Source of the DNA: Propionibacteriales bacterium
Lineage (GTDB): Bacteria; Actinomycetota; Actinomycetes; Propionibacteriales; Nocardioidaceae
Length of the DNA stretch: 64,000 nucleotides
Reading direction: 5' to 3'
Assembly: GCA_026392465.1 (NCBI GenBank)
Contig: JAPLCA010000024.1
Span: 48,049 to 112,048 of the forward strand
In this document: positions 8,334-17,400 of the stretch, in pieces
Position numbering within the stretch: position 1 is the first letter of the stretch
Layout: every line of letters begins with the position of its first letter
The notes under the pieces: generated by a model
What the model saw: the letters and a program-made list of their open reading frames with translations, nothing else
Databases searched by the model: none
Told to the model about the DNA's origin: nothing
Made by a program: the position numbers and the translations under genes

Positions 8334-8834
8334 TCAGAACGGCTTGGCCTCGACGATCGAGACCGACAGCGTCTTGCCGTTGGGTGCCTCGTAGGAGGCG
8401 TCCTCGCCGACCTTCTTGCCGAGGATGGCCGCGCCGAGCGGCGAGGTCGGGGAGTAGACGTCGAGGTCGACGGCCGAGTCGAGGCTGAGCAGCTCGCGCG
8501 AGCCGAGCAGGAAGCGCTCGACCTCGTCGTCGCCCGCGAAGGTGACGCCGACGACCATGCCCGCCTCGACGACACCGTCGTCGGCCGGCTTCTCACCGAC
8601 CTCGGCGCGGCGCAGCATGTCCTCGAGCTGCTGGATGCGGGCGTTGGCCTTGCCCTGCTCCTCGCGGGCGGCGTGGTAGCCGCCGTTCTCCTTGAGGTCG
8701 CCCTCGTCGCGCGCCGCGGCGATCTTCTCGGTGATGTCGGGCATGACGACCTCCTTGAGGTTCGCCAGCTCGGCCTTCAGGCGGTCGTACGCCTCCTGGG
8801 TGACCCAGATGGTCTCGGTGCTGGACTGCGACAT
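8334..8834 (-). CDS. greA: Transcription elongation factor GreA
   Basis: GreA rescues backtracked RNA polymerase by stimulating transcript cleavage. The 166-residue protein has an N-terminal coiled coil with the acidic tip motif (ARDEGDLKENGGYHAAREEQ) and a C-terminal FKBP-like domain (TSPLGAAILGKKVGEDASYEAPNGKTLSV), the usual order and length. ATG 8834 has GGGAGG upstream. The neighbours DUF4307 and mca are the same as around Rv1080c in M. tuberculosis, which strengthens the call. Confidence 0.97.
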   Translation of the reverse strand: MSQSSTETIWVTQEAYDRLKAELANLKEVVMPDITEKIAAARDEGDLKENGGYHAAREEQGKANARIQQLEDMLRRAEVGEKPADDGVVEAGMVVGVTFAGDDEVERFLLGSRELLSLDSAVDLDVYSPTSPLGAAILGKKVGEDASYEAPNGKTLSVSIVEAKPF

Positions 8835-8873
8835 GGTGGAACCTCCCGGCCGACATGCAGGTGAAGACAAGCG

Positions 8874-8900
8874 CAACCCCAGGCGTCGAGCCCGGGGTTG
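8874..8900 (-). terminator. Hairpin between DUF4307 gene and greA
   Basis: CAACCCC-A-GGC pairs with GCC-C-GGGGTTG around a five-base loop with one mismatch. It lies 18 bases after the DUF4307 stop and 40 bases before the greA start, so it is either the terminator of the first or an attenuator for the second. Confidence 0.5.
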
Positions 8901-8917
8901 AACGACCACCCTAGCAG

Positions 8918-9295
8918 TCAGTCCAGGACTTGGCACGTCCTCACGACGGCGGTGACCGCCTCGCGCTCGGTGGTGATCGGCACCGTCACCCGTGTGCGCT
9001 CGCCTCGCCCGGCGGGGACGTCGACGGTCCGCTCGCCGACGACGGAGTGGTCGAGCGCCTGCGCGTAGAGCGTGCACCGAGCGGGGACGGGGTCGGGCCG
9101 ACGCACGTCGAGCGTGGCCACGACCCGGGTGGGCGACTCGACGGTGTACCCGTGGATCTCCCCGGACACGGGGTCGGTGTCGAGCGCGACCCACGCCGCC
9201 CAGGCGACGCCGAGGAGCACGCCGACCGCCGCGACGGTGGGCCACAGCCAGCGGCCGCGAGTGCGTCGGCCGTACCGGGCGTCGAGGGTGCTCAC
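8918..9295 (-). CDS. DUF4307 single-pass membrane protein
   Basis: From GTG 9295 the protein reads VSTLDARYGRRTRGRWLWPT, one transmembrane helix (VAAVGVLLGVAWAAWVAL) and an extracytoplasmic beta-rich domain with two cysteines (ARCTLYAQ and VVRTCQVLD). This matches the DUF4307 family, which sits between greA and mca in many actinobacteria; the function is unknown. The frame continues further upstream, but that part is arginine- and glycine-rich and lacks family similarity, and an AACAAT hexamer ends six bases before GTG 9295. Confidence 0.85.
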   Translation of the reverse strand: MSTLDARYGRRTRGRWLWPTVAAVGVLLGVAWAAWVALDTDPVSGEIHGYTVESPTRVVATLDVRRPDPVPARCTLYAQALDHSVVGERTVDVPAGRGERTRVTVPITTEREAVTAVVRTCQVLD

Positions 9296-9399
9296 CCCAC
9301 GATTGTTCCAGGCGGCTCCAGGGCGTCGGGGTGCGCCGTCGTCGCTCGGACGTCGGGCCCAGCGCCGCACGGCGGTCCGTCCGGTGGAAGACTGGCCGG

Positions 9400-10272
9400 G
9401 TGACCGAGAAGCTGCGCCTCATGCACGTGCACGCGCACCCCGACGACGAGTCGAGCAAGGGTGCGGCGTCGACCGCCCGCTACGTCGCCGAGGGGGTCGA
9501 CGTCCACGTCGTCACCTGCACGGGTGGCGAGCGCGGCAGCATCCTCAACCCGCAGTTCAAGCACCCGGGCATCGAGGAGAACCCCGAGCTCATCGCGGAG
9601 ATCCGTCGCGAGGAGATGGATCGTGCCCGCGAGATCCTCGGTGTGAAGCAGGACTGGCTCGGCTTCGTCGACTCGGGGTGGCCCGAGGGCGACCCGAAGC
9701 CGCCGCTGCCGGAGGGCTGCTTCGGCCTGGTCCCGGTCGAGGCGGCGGCGGTCCCGCTCGTGCGCCTGGTCCGCTCGTTCCGTCCGCACGTGCTCACCAC
9801 CTACGACGAGAACGGCGGCTACCCGCACCCCGACCACATCAAGTGCCACGAGATCAGCGTGTTCGCGTACGAGAAGGCGGCCGACCCGACGTGGCACCCG
9901 GAGCTCGGCGAGGCGTGGCAGGTCAGCAAGCTGTACTACCACCTCGGCTGGAACTGGCAGAAGCTCACGGCAATCTCCGAGGCGCTCGAGCGGCACGGAC
10001 TCGACAACCCCTACGCCGAGCGGATGAAGGAGTGGGAGCGCAAGCCCGAGGACGAGGCACGGCTGACCACGCGGGTCGAGTGCGCGGAGTACTTCCCCGT
10101 GCGAGACGCGGCGCTGCTCGCCCACGCCACGCAGATCGACCCGGACGGCTGGTTCTTCTCCGTCCCCAACGAGGTGCAGGCCGAGGCGTGGCCCACGGAG
10201 GACTACCAGCTCGTCGACTCCAAGGTCGAGACGACGGTGCCGGAGGACGACCTCTTCGCCGGACTGCGCTGA
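9400..10272 (+). CDS. mca: Mycothiol S-conjugate amidase
   Basis: Mca hydrolyses mycothiol S-conjugates to release mercapturic acids and is central to actinobacterial detoxification. The zinc-binding motif HAHPDDESSKGA near the N-terminus, the third ligand in GGYPHPDHIKCHEI and the conserved ending EDDLFAGLR identify the LmbE family. Length (290 residues) and the HHLGWNW-type region, here YYHLGWNWQK, separate Mca from MshB, which is also present at 59.6 kb. The start is GTG 9400. The frame upstream is spurious. It is divergent from DUF4307/greA, as in mycobacteria. Confidence 0.95.
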   Translation: MTEKLRLMHVHAHPDDESSKGAASTARYVAEGVDVHVVTCTGGERGSILNPQFKHPGIEENPELIAEIRREEMDRAREILGVKQDWLGFVDSGWPEGDPKPPLPEGCFGLVPVEAAAVPLVRLVRSFRPHVLTTYDENGGYPHPDHIKCHEISVFAYEKAADPTWHPELGEAWQVSKLYYHLGWNWQKLTAISEALERHGLDNPYAERMKEWERKPEDEARLTTRVECAEYFPVRDAALLAHATQIDPDGWFFSVPNEVQAEAWPTEDYQLVDSKVETTVPEDDLFAGLR

Positions 10273-10294
10273 CCTCGCCGACGTCGCGGCCCCG

Positions 10295-10300
10295 TAGGAT
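10295..10300 (+). promoter_or_regulatory. -10 box for leaderless small membrane gene
   Basis: TAGGAT ends six bases before ATG 10307 with no ribosome-binding site between, although mca ends only 34 bases upstream. It suggests a separate leaderless transcript. Confidence 0.5.
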
Positions 10301-10306
10301 GACGGC

Positions 10307-10555
10307 ATGAACGAGCTCGTGACGTACCTGGTGACGGCCGAGCGGCCGCGTGGTCTCGACCCGAACATCGTGCGTCCCGGCTGGCTCGCCCTCGGGATCG
10401 TCGCGCTGCTCGGCGTGGCCGTGTTCTTCCTGGCCAAGTCGTTCGCGAAGCACACGAAGCGCGCGGCGCAGCCCTGGGAGGGCGACGCCGACGAGACGAC
10501 GTCGTCGACCTCGCGCGGCCGCTCGGCGGACGAGGGCCCGGTCAGCCGGGACTGA
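10307..10555 (+). CDS. Small single-pass membrane protein downstream of mca
   Basis: The 82-residue product has a short N-terminus, one transmembrane helix (WLALGIVALLGVAVFFLAKS) and a charged, serine-rich cytoplasmic tail. A protein of this type follows mca in mycobacteria as well (Rv1083 position), but its function is unknown. A TAGGAT box six bases before the ATG suggests leaderless expression. The tail has low complexity and carries no motif. Confidence 0.75.
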   Translation: MNELVTYLVTAERPRGLDPNIVRPGWLALGIVALLGVAVFFLAKSFAKHTKRAAQPWEGDADETTSSTSRGRSADEGPVSRD

Positions 10556-10607
10556 CGCGCGGCCGGCTGGCGCGCGCGAGAGTTCGCTCAGGCGCCGGGA
10601 GAGCGAA

Positions 10608-10652
10608 GGATTCTTCCTTCGCGTGGACCGTGCCACGAGTAAGGAAGAATCC
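10608..10652. repeat. Palindromic element with GGATTCTTCCTT arms
   Basis: GGATTCTTCCTTCGCGTGG at 10608-10626 is mirrored by CCACGAGTAAGGAAGAATCC ending at 10652, nearly perfect with one bulge. The sequence is A+T-richer than its surroundings. It could terminate the small membrane gene at 10555, but lies next to a dispersed palindrome and may be of the same origin. Confidence 0.55.
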
Positions 10653-10680
10653 CTCGTCATTCCCACCGCAAGGGGCACGC

Positions 10681-10790
10681 AAGACTCTGCGTTCGCGTGC
10701 GACGATCGAATGCTTCTGCGTTGGTGACGGGATCCCGTAGCAAACGCAGCATCCTCGACCCTCCCGCGCACGAACGCAGACTCCTGCGTG
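10681..10790. repeat. Nested palindrome, family with GGATCCCGT core, copy 1
   Basis: Outer arms (CTCTGCGTTCGCGTGCG and CGCGCACGAACGCAGACT) enclose inner arms (GCTTCTGCGTT and AACGCAGCAT) around GGTGACGGGATCCCGTAG. A second copy with the same core and order lies at 49307-49418. Neither copy has an ORF worth calling. It is a dispersed, probably non-autonomous element. Confidence 0.6.
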
Positions 10791-11025
10791 CCACACGAGC
10801 CACAGTCCGAGTGCCCGACCCAGTGCCGGTCCCGGCCGGCCCGGTCGAGGCCCTTGCGGAGACCACACCCAGCGCCAGCCGAGGCAACGCACACACAAGG
10901 TCACGACGACGACGGCAGCCAGCGCAGCCGCAGGACGACCGGAAGCCACGCCGACGCAGCCGCAGGTCACCGCGCCCCCATCCGCGCCGCGCGCGAGGTG
11001 GGCGCGTCCCTGGCAGGGTTGAGGT

Positions 11026-13044
11026 GTGCCGAACCGACTCAGCGCCGCGACCAGCCCGTACCTGCTGCAGCACGCCGACAACCCCGTCGACTGGTGGGAG
11101 TGGGGTGAGGAGGCGCTCGCCCTCGCGCAGTCGCTCGACCGCCCGATCCTGCTCAGCGTCGGCTACGCGGCATGCCACTGGTGCCACGTGATGGCGCACG
11201 AGTCCTTCGAGGATCCCGCGACGGCGCAGTTCATGAACGACCACTTCGTCAACGTGAAGGTCGACCGGGAGGAGCGTCCCGACGTCGACGCGGTCTACAT
11301 GCGCGCCACGCAGGCCATGACCGGCCAGGGCGGCTGGCCCATGACCGTCGTGCTCGCCCCGTCGGGCGAGCCGTTCTTCGCCGGGACGTACTTCCCGCCG
11401 GAGCCGCGCCAGGGGCACCCGGCCTTCACGCAGGTGCTGCAGGCCCTGGCCGACGCCTGGGAGAACCGTCGCGACGAGGTGATGCAGGTGGGCGCCGACG
11501 TGCTCGCCCACCTGCGCGACACGGTCGACGCCGGCGGCTCCGCGCTCGACGCCGACGCGCTCGACGCCGCGCAGTCGGTGCTCTCGAGCCAGCACGACGA
11601 CGAGGCGGGCGGCTACGCGGGCAGCCCCAAGTTCCCGCCGTCGATGGTGCTGGAGGCGTGCCTGCGGCACTGGGCGCGCACCGGCACCGAGCGCTCGCTG
11701 GAGATGGTGCGCACGACGTGCGAGGCGATGGCGCGCAGCGGCACCTACGACCAGCTGGGCGGCGGCTTCGCCCGCTACGGCGTCGACCGGTACTGGCAGG
11801 TGCCGCACTTCGAGAAGATGCTGTACGACAACGCCCAGCTGCTGCGGGTGTACCTCCACTGGTGGCGCGCGGAGCGGGCCTCCAGCGACGAGCGACGCCA
11901 GGCGTTCGCCCGCCGCGTGGCCGTCGAGACCGCCGACTTCCTGCTCACCGAGCTGGGCACGCCGGAGGGCGGCTTCGCGTCGGCGCTCGACGCCGACAGC
12001 GCCGACCCGACCGGCGCCGTCCACGAGGGCGCGTACTACGCCTGGAACCCGAACCAGCTCATGCGGCTGCTCGGCGCCTCCGACGGCGCATGGACGGCGC
12101 GGCTCCTGGGCGTCACGGGCGCGGGCACGTTCGAGCGCGGCTTCTCGACCCTGCAGCTCCTGGAGGACCCCGACGACCCGGACCGGTGGGCGACGATCCG
12201 CGCGCGGCTCCTCGACGCGCGCTCCCAGCGGGCCCGCCCGGCGCGCGACGACAAGGTCGTGGCCGCGTGGAACGCGCTGGCCGTGATCGCCCTGGCCGAG
12301 GCAGGGGTGCTGCTCGAGGACGAGCGGTACACCGAGGCCGCCGTGCGGACGGCGACCCTGCTCGCCGACGTGCACCTCCGCGACGACGGACGCGTCCTGC
12401 GCGCCTCGCGTGACGGGGTCGCGGGCGAGCATGCCGGCGTCCTCGAGGACCATGCGACCGTCGCCGAGGCCTTCGTGGCCACGCTCGGCGTCACGGGCGA
12501 CGCAGTGTGGCTCGAGCGGGCGCAGACGGTGCTCGACCGCGTGCTCGACCACTTCGGCGCCGACGACGGCGGCTTCTACGACACGGCCGACGACGCGTCC
12601 GACCTCGTCGTGCGACCGCAGGACGCGTCCGACAACGCCTACCCGTCGGGCACCTCCGCGGCGGCGCACGCCCTCGTCGCGGCGGCCGCCGTGACGGGGG
12701 AGCCGCGCTACCGCGACGCCGCCGAGCGCGCGGTACGGGCCGCGGCGCAGCTGGGGGAGAAGGTGCCCCGGTTCGCGGGGTGGACGCTGGCGGCGGCCGA
12801 GGCCCTGCTGGCCGGACCGGACGAGATCGCCGTGGTCGGCCCGGACGCGCAGGAGCGTCAGGACCTGCACCGCGCCGCGCTCCTGCGCACGTCGCCCGCC
12901 GTCGTCGTGGCCGCCGCGACGGCGACACCTGCCGTGCCCCTGCTCGCCGACCGGGGCGCGGTCGAGGGTCGGGCCACGGCCTACGTGTGCCGCGACCACG
13001 TGTGCGCGCTGCCCGTCACCGACCCCGCGGCGCTCCTGCCCTAG
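11026..13044 (+). CDS. YyaL/spermatogenesis-associated protein 20-like thioredoxin-domain protein
   Basis: The 672-residue protein has an N-terminal DUF255 thioredoxin-like domain ([22 protein letters not shown], then [18 protein letters not shown] with a CHWC active-site-like motif) and a C-terminal (alpha/alpha)6 barrel resembling N-acylglucosamine epimerases ([25 protein letters not shown]). The biochemical role is unsettled. The last 60 residues include a second cysteine pair ([10 protein letters not shown]). The GTG 11026 start gives the conserved [19 protein letters not shown] opening. The position after mca matches Rv1084. Confidence 0.92.
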   Translation: MPNRLSAATSPYLLQHADNPVDWWEWGEEALALAQSLDRPILLSVGYAACHWCHVMAHESFEDPATAQFMNDHFVNVKVDREERPDVDAVYMRATQAMTGQGGWPMTVVLAPSGEPFFAGTYFPPEPRQGHPAFTQVLQALADAWENRRDEVMQVGADVLAHLRDTVDAGGSALDADALDAAQSVLSSQHDDEAGGYAGSPKFPPSMVLEACLRHWARTGTERSLEMVRTTCEAMARSGTYDQLGGGFARYGVDRYWQVPHFEKMLYDNAQLLRVYLHWWRAERASSDERRQAFARRVAVETADFLLTELGTPEGGFASALDADSADPTGAVHEGAYYAWNPNQLMRLLGASDGAWTARLLGVTGAGTFERGFSTLQLLEDPDDPDRWATIRARLLDARSQRARPARDDKVVAAWNALAVIALAEAGVLLEDERYTEAAVRTATLLADVHLRDDGRVLRASRDGVAGEHAGVLEDHATVAEAFVATLGVTGDAVWLERAQTVLDRVLDHFGADDGGFYDTADDASDLVVRPQDASDNAYPSGTSAAAHALVAAAAVTGEPRYRDAAERAVRAAAQLGEKVPRFAGWTLAAAEALLAGPDEIAVVGPDAQERQDLHRAALLRTSPAVVVAAATATPAVPLLADRGAVEGRATAYVCRDHVCALPVTDPAALLP

Positions 13045-13178
13045 TCGCTGCGGCGGTCGGCGTCAACCCTTCTTCGGGTTCCGTGAACGACGCTACCGGT
13101 GGCCGCCGAGCACCCCGTACCGTCGTCGTACGAGACGGATACGTAGCGGGGCCGCACGGCCTCGCCACGTCCTGGGCT

Positions 13179-13219
13179 CCGACGTCGGCCTGCCCCGCCC
13201 CCGAGGGGGCCGGCGTCGG
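13179..13219 (+). terminator. Strong hairpin downstream of the YyaL-like gene
   Basis: CCGACGTCGGCC at 13179-13190 pairs with 13208-13219 (one G-T pair), with an inner C-run facing a G-run. It lies about 135 bases after the YyaL-like stop in the 282-base gap between converging genes, so it could stop transcription from either side. No gene is visible in that gap. Confidence 0.5.
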
Positions 13220-13326
13220 ACCTGTGCCGCGATCCTCGGTGTTGAGGTGCTCCAGGGGAGCGGCACGGGCACGGGGCCGTCGGCGACGTCCTTCCGAGCG
13301 TCGCCGGCGGCGCCCGCTGACGACGC

Positions 13327-15864
13327 TCAGGCGGGACCCACGTCGGTGACGGTCACGGCCGCCTCGCCGGCGGCGTCGCTCGCGTCGAGGTCGACCTCGG
13401 CGGAGATGCCCCAGTCGCGATGCCCCTCCGGGTCGTCGAACGTCTGCCGCACCCGCCAGCGCCGTCCGTCAGGCCCGGACTCGGCGGCGATGTCGAGGAA
13501 CGCCGGGCCCCGTGCCTCGGGTCCGGTGCCGAGGTGGTCGTACTCGGCCCGGTAGGCGGTGAGCGCCTCGCGCCACGCGTCGGCGTCCCACCCCGACTCG
13601 CCGTCGAGGTCGCCCAGGGCGTCCCAGTGGCCGAGCGCCGCGAGCTCCACGCGTCGGAACAGCGCGTTGCGGACCAGCACGCGGAACGCGCGCTCGTTCG
13701 CCGTGACCGGGCGGATCGTCTGCTCGCCGTCGGCCACGGCGTGCGCACGGTCGAGGCTGTCGGGGTCGGCAGGATTGACCAGCGCCTCCCATTCATCGAG
13801 CAGGCTCGAGTCGGTCTGGCGCACCAGCTCGCCCAGCCACGCCGTCAGGTCGGTCAGCTCCTCGGTGCGCGCGGAGGCCGGCACCGTCCGCTCGAGCGCC
13901 TTGTACGCGTCCGACAGGTAGCGCAGCACCATGCCCTCGGACCGTGCGAGCCCGTAGTCGGACACCAGCTCGGAGAACGTCATGGCGCGCTCCGCCATCT
14001 CGCGCACGACCGACTTCGGTCGCAGCGGGTGGTCCGCCACCCACGGGTGACCCTGGCGGTAGGTCTCGTACGCAGCCTCCAGCAGGTCCCGCAGCGGCTT
14101 CGGGTGCTCGACCTCCTCGAGCAGCTCCATCCGGTCGTCGTACTCCAGCCCGTCGGCCTTCATCTGTGCGATCGCCTCACCACGTGCCCGGTGCACCTGG
14201 GCGGCGATGATCGGGCGCGGGTCCTCCAGCGTCGCCTCGATGACCGACACGACGTCGAGCGCGTACTCCGGCGACTCCACGTCGAGCAGCTCGAGCGTGG
14301 CCACCGCGAACGGCGACAGTGGCTGGTTGAGCGCGAAGTCGCGCTGCAGGTCGACGGTCAGCCGCAGCGTCCGCCCGTCCGGGTCGGGCGACGTCGCGTC
14401 GATCCGCTCGACGACCCCGCCGGCCACCAGCGCGTCGACGATCTCGCGCACCCTGCCCTGCAGCCGCTCGACCTCCTCGGGCCGGACGACGCTCTCCTCG
14501 ACGAGGTGGTCGAGCGCGGCGACCGCGTCACCCGGACGCTGGAGGACGTCGAGCACCATCGCGTGGGTGACCTGCATGCGGGGCACGAGAGGCTCCGGGG
14601 TGCCGTTCACCAGCTTGTCGAACGTGGCCTCGTTCCACGACACGTGACCCTCGGGGGCCTTCTTGCGCTGCACCTTGCGCAGCTTCTTCGGGTCGTCGCC
14701 GGCCTTCGCGATCGCCTTCGCGTTCTCGATGTCGTGCTCGGGCGCGAGCACCACCACGTGGCCGACGGTGTCGTAGCCGGCGCGCCCGGCCCGACCGGCG
14801 ATCTGCGCGAACTCCCGCACCTGCAGCTGGCGCTGGCGGCGGCCGTCGTACTTCGTCAGCCCGCTGAACAGCACGGTGCGGATCGGCACGTTGATGCCGA
14901 CGCCGAGTGTGTCAGTGCCGCACACCACCTTGAGCAGACCCTGCTGCGCCAGGCGCTCCACGAGTCGTCGGTAGCGCGGCAGCATGCCCGCGTGGTGCAC
15001 CCCGATGCCCATGCGCACCAGACGCGACAGGGTCTTCCCGAACGCCGAGGTGAAGCGGAAGCTGCCGATCGCCTCGGCGATCTCGTCGCGCTCCGCCCGC
15101 GTGGCCAGCGCGACGCTGCTGAGCGCCTGGGCGCGCTCCAGCGCCGACGCCTGGGTGAAGTGCACGATGTACACCGGCGCCTGGCCGGTCTGCACGAGCT
15201 CGGTCACCACGTCCTGGACCGGCGACACCACGTACTCGTTCACCAGGGGGACGGGACGTTCCGACGACGCCACGAGGGCGGTGTCGCGCCCCGTCCGGCG
15301 GGTGAGGTCGTCGCGCAACGTGGTCGTGTCGCCGAGCGTGGCCGACATGAGCAGTGCCTGGGCGCGCGGCAGCTCGACGAGCGGCACCTGCCACGCCCAT
15401 CCGCGGTCGGGGTCGGCGTAGAAGTGGAACTCGTCCATGACGACGAGGCCGATGTCGGCCGCTGCCCCCTCGCGCAGCGCCAGGTTCGCCAGCACCTCGG
15501 CCGTCGCCACCACCACGGGTGCGTCCGCGTTGACGGAGGCGTCGCCCGTGAGCATGCCGACGTCGTCGGCGCCGAACACGTCGCACAGGTCGAAGAACTT
15601 CTCGCTCACCAGGGCCTTGATCGGCGCCGTGTAGACGGCGCACTCGCCGCGGGCCAGGGCGCCGGCGATGGCCGCCGTGGCCACGAGGCTCTTGCCGGAG
15701 CCGGTGGGCGTGGCGAGCACGACGTTCGAGCCCGACAGCAGCTCGAGGACCGCCTCCTCCTGCGCCGGGTACATGCTCATCCCGCGCGAGTCGACCCACG
15801 CCTCGACCGCGTCGAACACGTCGTCGGGGCTGGCTCCCTCCGGGACGTGCAGCGCGGGGCTCAC
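13327..15864 (-). CDS. DEAD/DEAH-box helicase with C-terminal DUF3516-type region
   Basis: This 845-residue Ski2-like helicase has Walker A ATPTGSGKS at about residues 51-59, the DEFH box (VVMDEFHFY), SAT motif (MSATLGDT), the HHAGMLPRYRRLVE and GTDTLGVGINVPIRTVLF blocks, and motif VI (QIAGRAGRAGYD). The C-terminal half has the layout of actinobacterial DUF3516 helicases and probably acts on RNA. I start at GTG 15864, whose GTGA overlaps the hemolysin III stop, because everything upstream in this frame is antisense-like. Coupling to hemolysin III seems structural, not functional. Confidence 0.92.
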   Translation of the reverse strand: MSPALHVPEGASPDDVFDAVEAWVDSRGMSMYPAQEEAVLELLSGSNVVLATPTGSGKSLVATAAIAGALARGECAVYTAPIKALVSEKFFDLCDVFGADDVGMLTGDASVNADAPVVVATAEVLANLALREGAAADIGLVVMDEFHFYADPDRGWAWQVPLVELPRAQALLMSATLGDTTTLRDDLTRRTGRDTALVASSERPVPLVNEYVVSPVQDVVTELVQTGQAPVYIVHFTQASALERAQALSSVALATRAERDEIAEAIGSFRFTSAFGKTLSRLVRMGIGVHHAGMLPRYRRLVERLAQQGLLKVVCGTDTLGVGINVPIRTVLFSGLTKYDGRRQRQLQVREFAQIAGRAGRAGYDTVGHVVVLAPEHDIENAKAIAKAGDDPKKLRKVQRKKAPEGHVSWNEATFDKLVNGTPEPLVPRMQVTHAMVLDVLQRPGDAVAALDHLVEESVVRPEEVERLQGRVREIVDALVAGGVVERIDATSPDPDGRTLRLTVDLQRDFALNQPLSPFAVATLELLDVESPEYALDVVSVIEATLEDPRPIIAAQVHRARGEAIAQMKADGLEYDDRMELLEEVEHPKPLRDLLEAAYETYRQGHPWVADHPLRPKSVVREMAERAMTFSELVSDYGLARSEGMVLRYLSDAYKALERTVPASARTEELTDLTAWLGELVRQTDSSLLDEWEALVNPADPDSLDRAHAVADGEQTIRPVTANERAFRVLVRNALFRRVELAALGHWDALGDLDGESGWDADAWREALTAYRAEYDHLGTGPEARGPAFLDIAAESGPDGRRWRVRQTFDDPEGHRDWGISAEVDLDASDAAGEAAVTVTDVGPA

Positions 15865-16562
15865 CGCTGCTGGTAGGCGAGCAGGCTCACGCCGATGTAG
15901 TGCACGACGAACGCGGCGATCGTGAGCGTGTGGAACACCTCGTGGAAGCCGTACCAGCGCGGGAACGGGTCGGGCCACTTGAAGCCGTAGACCAGTGCGC
16001 CGAGCGTGTACAGGCCGCCGCCGACGACCATGAGGACCAGGACCGCGGTCGAGGCCTGGTCGGCGAACTCGCCCCAGTACAGCACCGCGGCCCAGCCGAG
16101 CAGCACGTACAGCGGGACGTAGATCCAGCGCGGCGCACCCACCCAGAACACGCGGAACGCGACGCCGAGCAGCGCTCCGCCCCACACCAGCGACAGCATG
16201 ATCACGGCCTGCTCCGTGTTGAGCAGCAGCAGGCTGAAGGGCGTGTACGAGCCGGCGATGAGCAGGAAGATGTTCGCGTGGTCGATGCGCTTCCACACGA
16301 TGCGAGCCTCGTCGGACCAGGTGCGCGTGTGGTACAGCGCCGAGCAGCCGAACAGCAGCAGCGCGCTCACCATGAAGATCGCGACACCGGCACGCACGAG
16401 CGTGTCGTCGGCGATCACCATCATCACGAGGAAGGAGATGAAGGCGAGGGGTGCGGTCCCCGCGTGGAGCCAGCCGCGCAGCTTCGGCTTGATCTCCTCC
16501 AGGTTGTCCCGGATACGGTCGGACACCTCGTCGGTCGTGGCTTCGAGATCAGTCCGTGGCAT
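15861..16562 (-). CDS. Hemolysin III / PAQR-family membrane protein
   Basis: The 233-residue protein has seven hydrophobic segments and the conserved residues of the HlyIII/PAQR family: SALYHTRTW with its histidine, RIDHANIFLLIAGSYTPF, and GFHEVFHTLTIAAFVVHY near the C-terminus. These histidines and aspartate form a zinc site in PAQR proteins, suggesting a hydrolase-like or sensor role rather than real haemolysis. A TAGTCT box ends seven bases before ATG 16562, so the gene is probably leaderless. Its last bases overlap the helicase start. It is the counterpart of Rv1085c. Confidence 0.93.
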   Translation of the reverse strand: MPRTDLEATTDEVSDRIRDNLEEIKPKLRGWLHAGTAPLAFISFLVMMVIADDTLVRAGVAIFMVSALLLFGCSALYHTRTWSDEARIVWKRIDHANIFLLIAGSYTPFSLLLLNTEQAVIMLSLVWGGALLGVAFRVFWVGAPRWIYVPLYVLLGWAAVLYWGEFADQASTAVLVLMVVGGGLYTLGALVYGFKWPDPFPRWYGFHEVFHTLTIAAFVVHYIGVSLLAYQQR

Positions 16563-16606
16563 AGGGGGAAGACTAGCCCCTCGGCCTGAGCATCCGATGT
16601 GATGAG

Positions 16607-17380
16607 ATGAGGCCCATGGGTCTGAGCCAGGTCGCCTACGGCGCGTACGAGCGGCGGCTGCTCAGACGGCTCGACCCCTCCCGCCTGCCCCGGCACGTCG
16701 GGGCGATCGTCGACGGGAACCGGCGCTGGGCGAAGGACGCCCGCATGGGCCTCGACCAGGGGTACCAGGCGGGTGCGGCGAAGGTCGACGAGTTCCTCGA
16801 CTGGTGCCACGAGCTGGGCGTCGGAACGGTCACCTTCTGGGTGCTCTCGACCGACAACCTGCAGCGTCCGGAAGCGGAGCTGGCGAGCATCCTCGACGCG
16901 GTCGAGGACCTCGTCGGACGGCTCGCCGAGGACGGGCGCTGGCACGTGCGCCTCATCGGCAACCTGCAGCTGCTGCCCGAGGACTCGTCGGCACGCCTCC
17001 AACGCGCCGCCGCGGCGTCGCCGTCGGGGGAGGGCCTGCTGCACGTCAACGTGTGCGTCGGCTACGGCGGTCGGCAGGAGCTGACCGACGCGATGCGGGC
17101 GCTGCTGCTGGCGGAGGCGGCCAAGGGTCGCACGTTGGAGGAGGTGGCAGCGACGCTCGAGGTCGACCACATCGCCGACCACCTGTACACGAAGGGCCAG
17201 CCCGATCCCGACCTCGTGATCCGCACGTCGGGGGAGCAGCGGCTGTCGGGGTTCCTGCTGTGGCAGAGCGTGCACAGCGAGTTCTACTTCTCCGACGTCC
17301 TGTGGCCGGCGTTCCGCCGCGTCGACCTCCTGCGCGCGATGCGCTCCTACGCCGCCCGCGAGCGTCGCTTCGGCGCCTGA
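16607..17380 (+). CDS. Short-chain (Z)-isoprenyl diphosphate synthase
   Basis: The protein belongs to the UPP synthase family: IVDGNRRWAKD with the catalytic aspartate, VTFWVLSTDNLQRPEAEL, NVCVGYGGRQEL and DLVIRTSGEQRLSGFLLWQSVHSEFYF. At 257 residues and next to hemolysin III it matches Rv1086, which makes the short omega,E,Z-farnesyl diphosphate used for decaprenyl phosphate synthesis, rather than the longer Rv2361c type. Two in-frame starts exist, ATG 16607 and ATG 16616; the first is used here with modest certainty. The repeat array begins 20 bases after the stop. Confidence 0.93.
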   Translation: MRPMGLSQVAYGAYERRLLRRLDPSRLPRHVGAIVDGNRRWAKDARMGLDQGYQAGAAKVDEFLDWCHELGVGTVTFWVLSTDNLQRPEAELASILDAVEDLVGRLAEDGRWHVRLIGNLQLLPEDSSARLQRAAAASPSGEGLLHVNVCVGYGGRQELTDAMRALLLAEAAKGRTLEEVAATLEVDHIADHLYTKGQPDPDLVIRTSGEQRLSGFLLWQSVHSEFYFSDVLWPAFRRVDLLRAMRSYAARERRFGA

Positions 17381-17400
17381 ACCCGACCGAGCGATAACGC

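Larger units (their letters stand above)
10556..11025. other. Intergenic region with palindromic elements, no gene
   Basis: This 470-base gap contains two palindromic elements (10608-10652 and 10681-10790, listed separately). The remainder up to the YyaL-like start is unstructured G+C-rich sequence in which the open frames are Arg/Pro/Thr-rich and not convincing as genes. Confidence 0.6.

Noticed and set aside
13045..13326. 6C-type small RNA
   Set aside because: There is a C-rich hairpin, but only one convincing stem and no second C-run loop; a terminator explains it.
15865..16296. N-terminal extension of the helicase frame (144 codons)
   Set aside because: It is the hemolysin III gene read in the wrong frame; the GTGA overlap at 15861-15864 gives a natural start.
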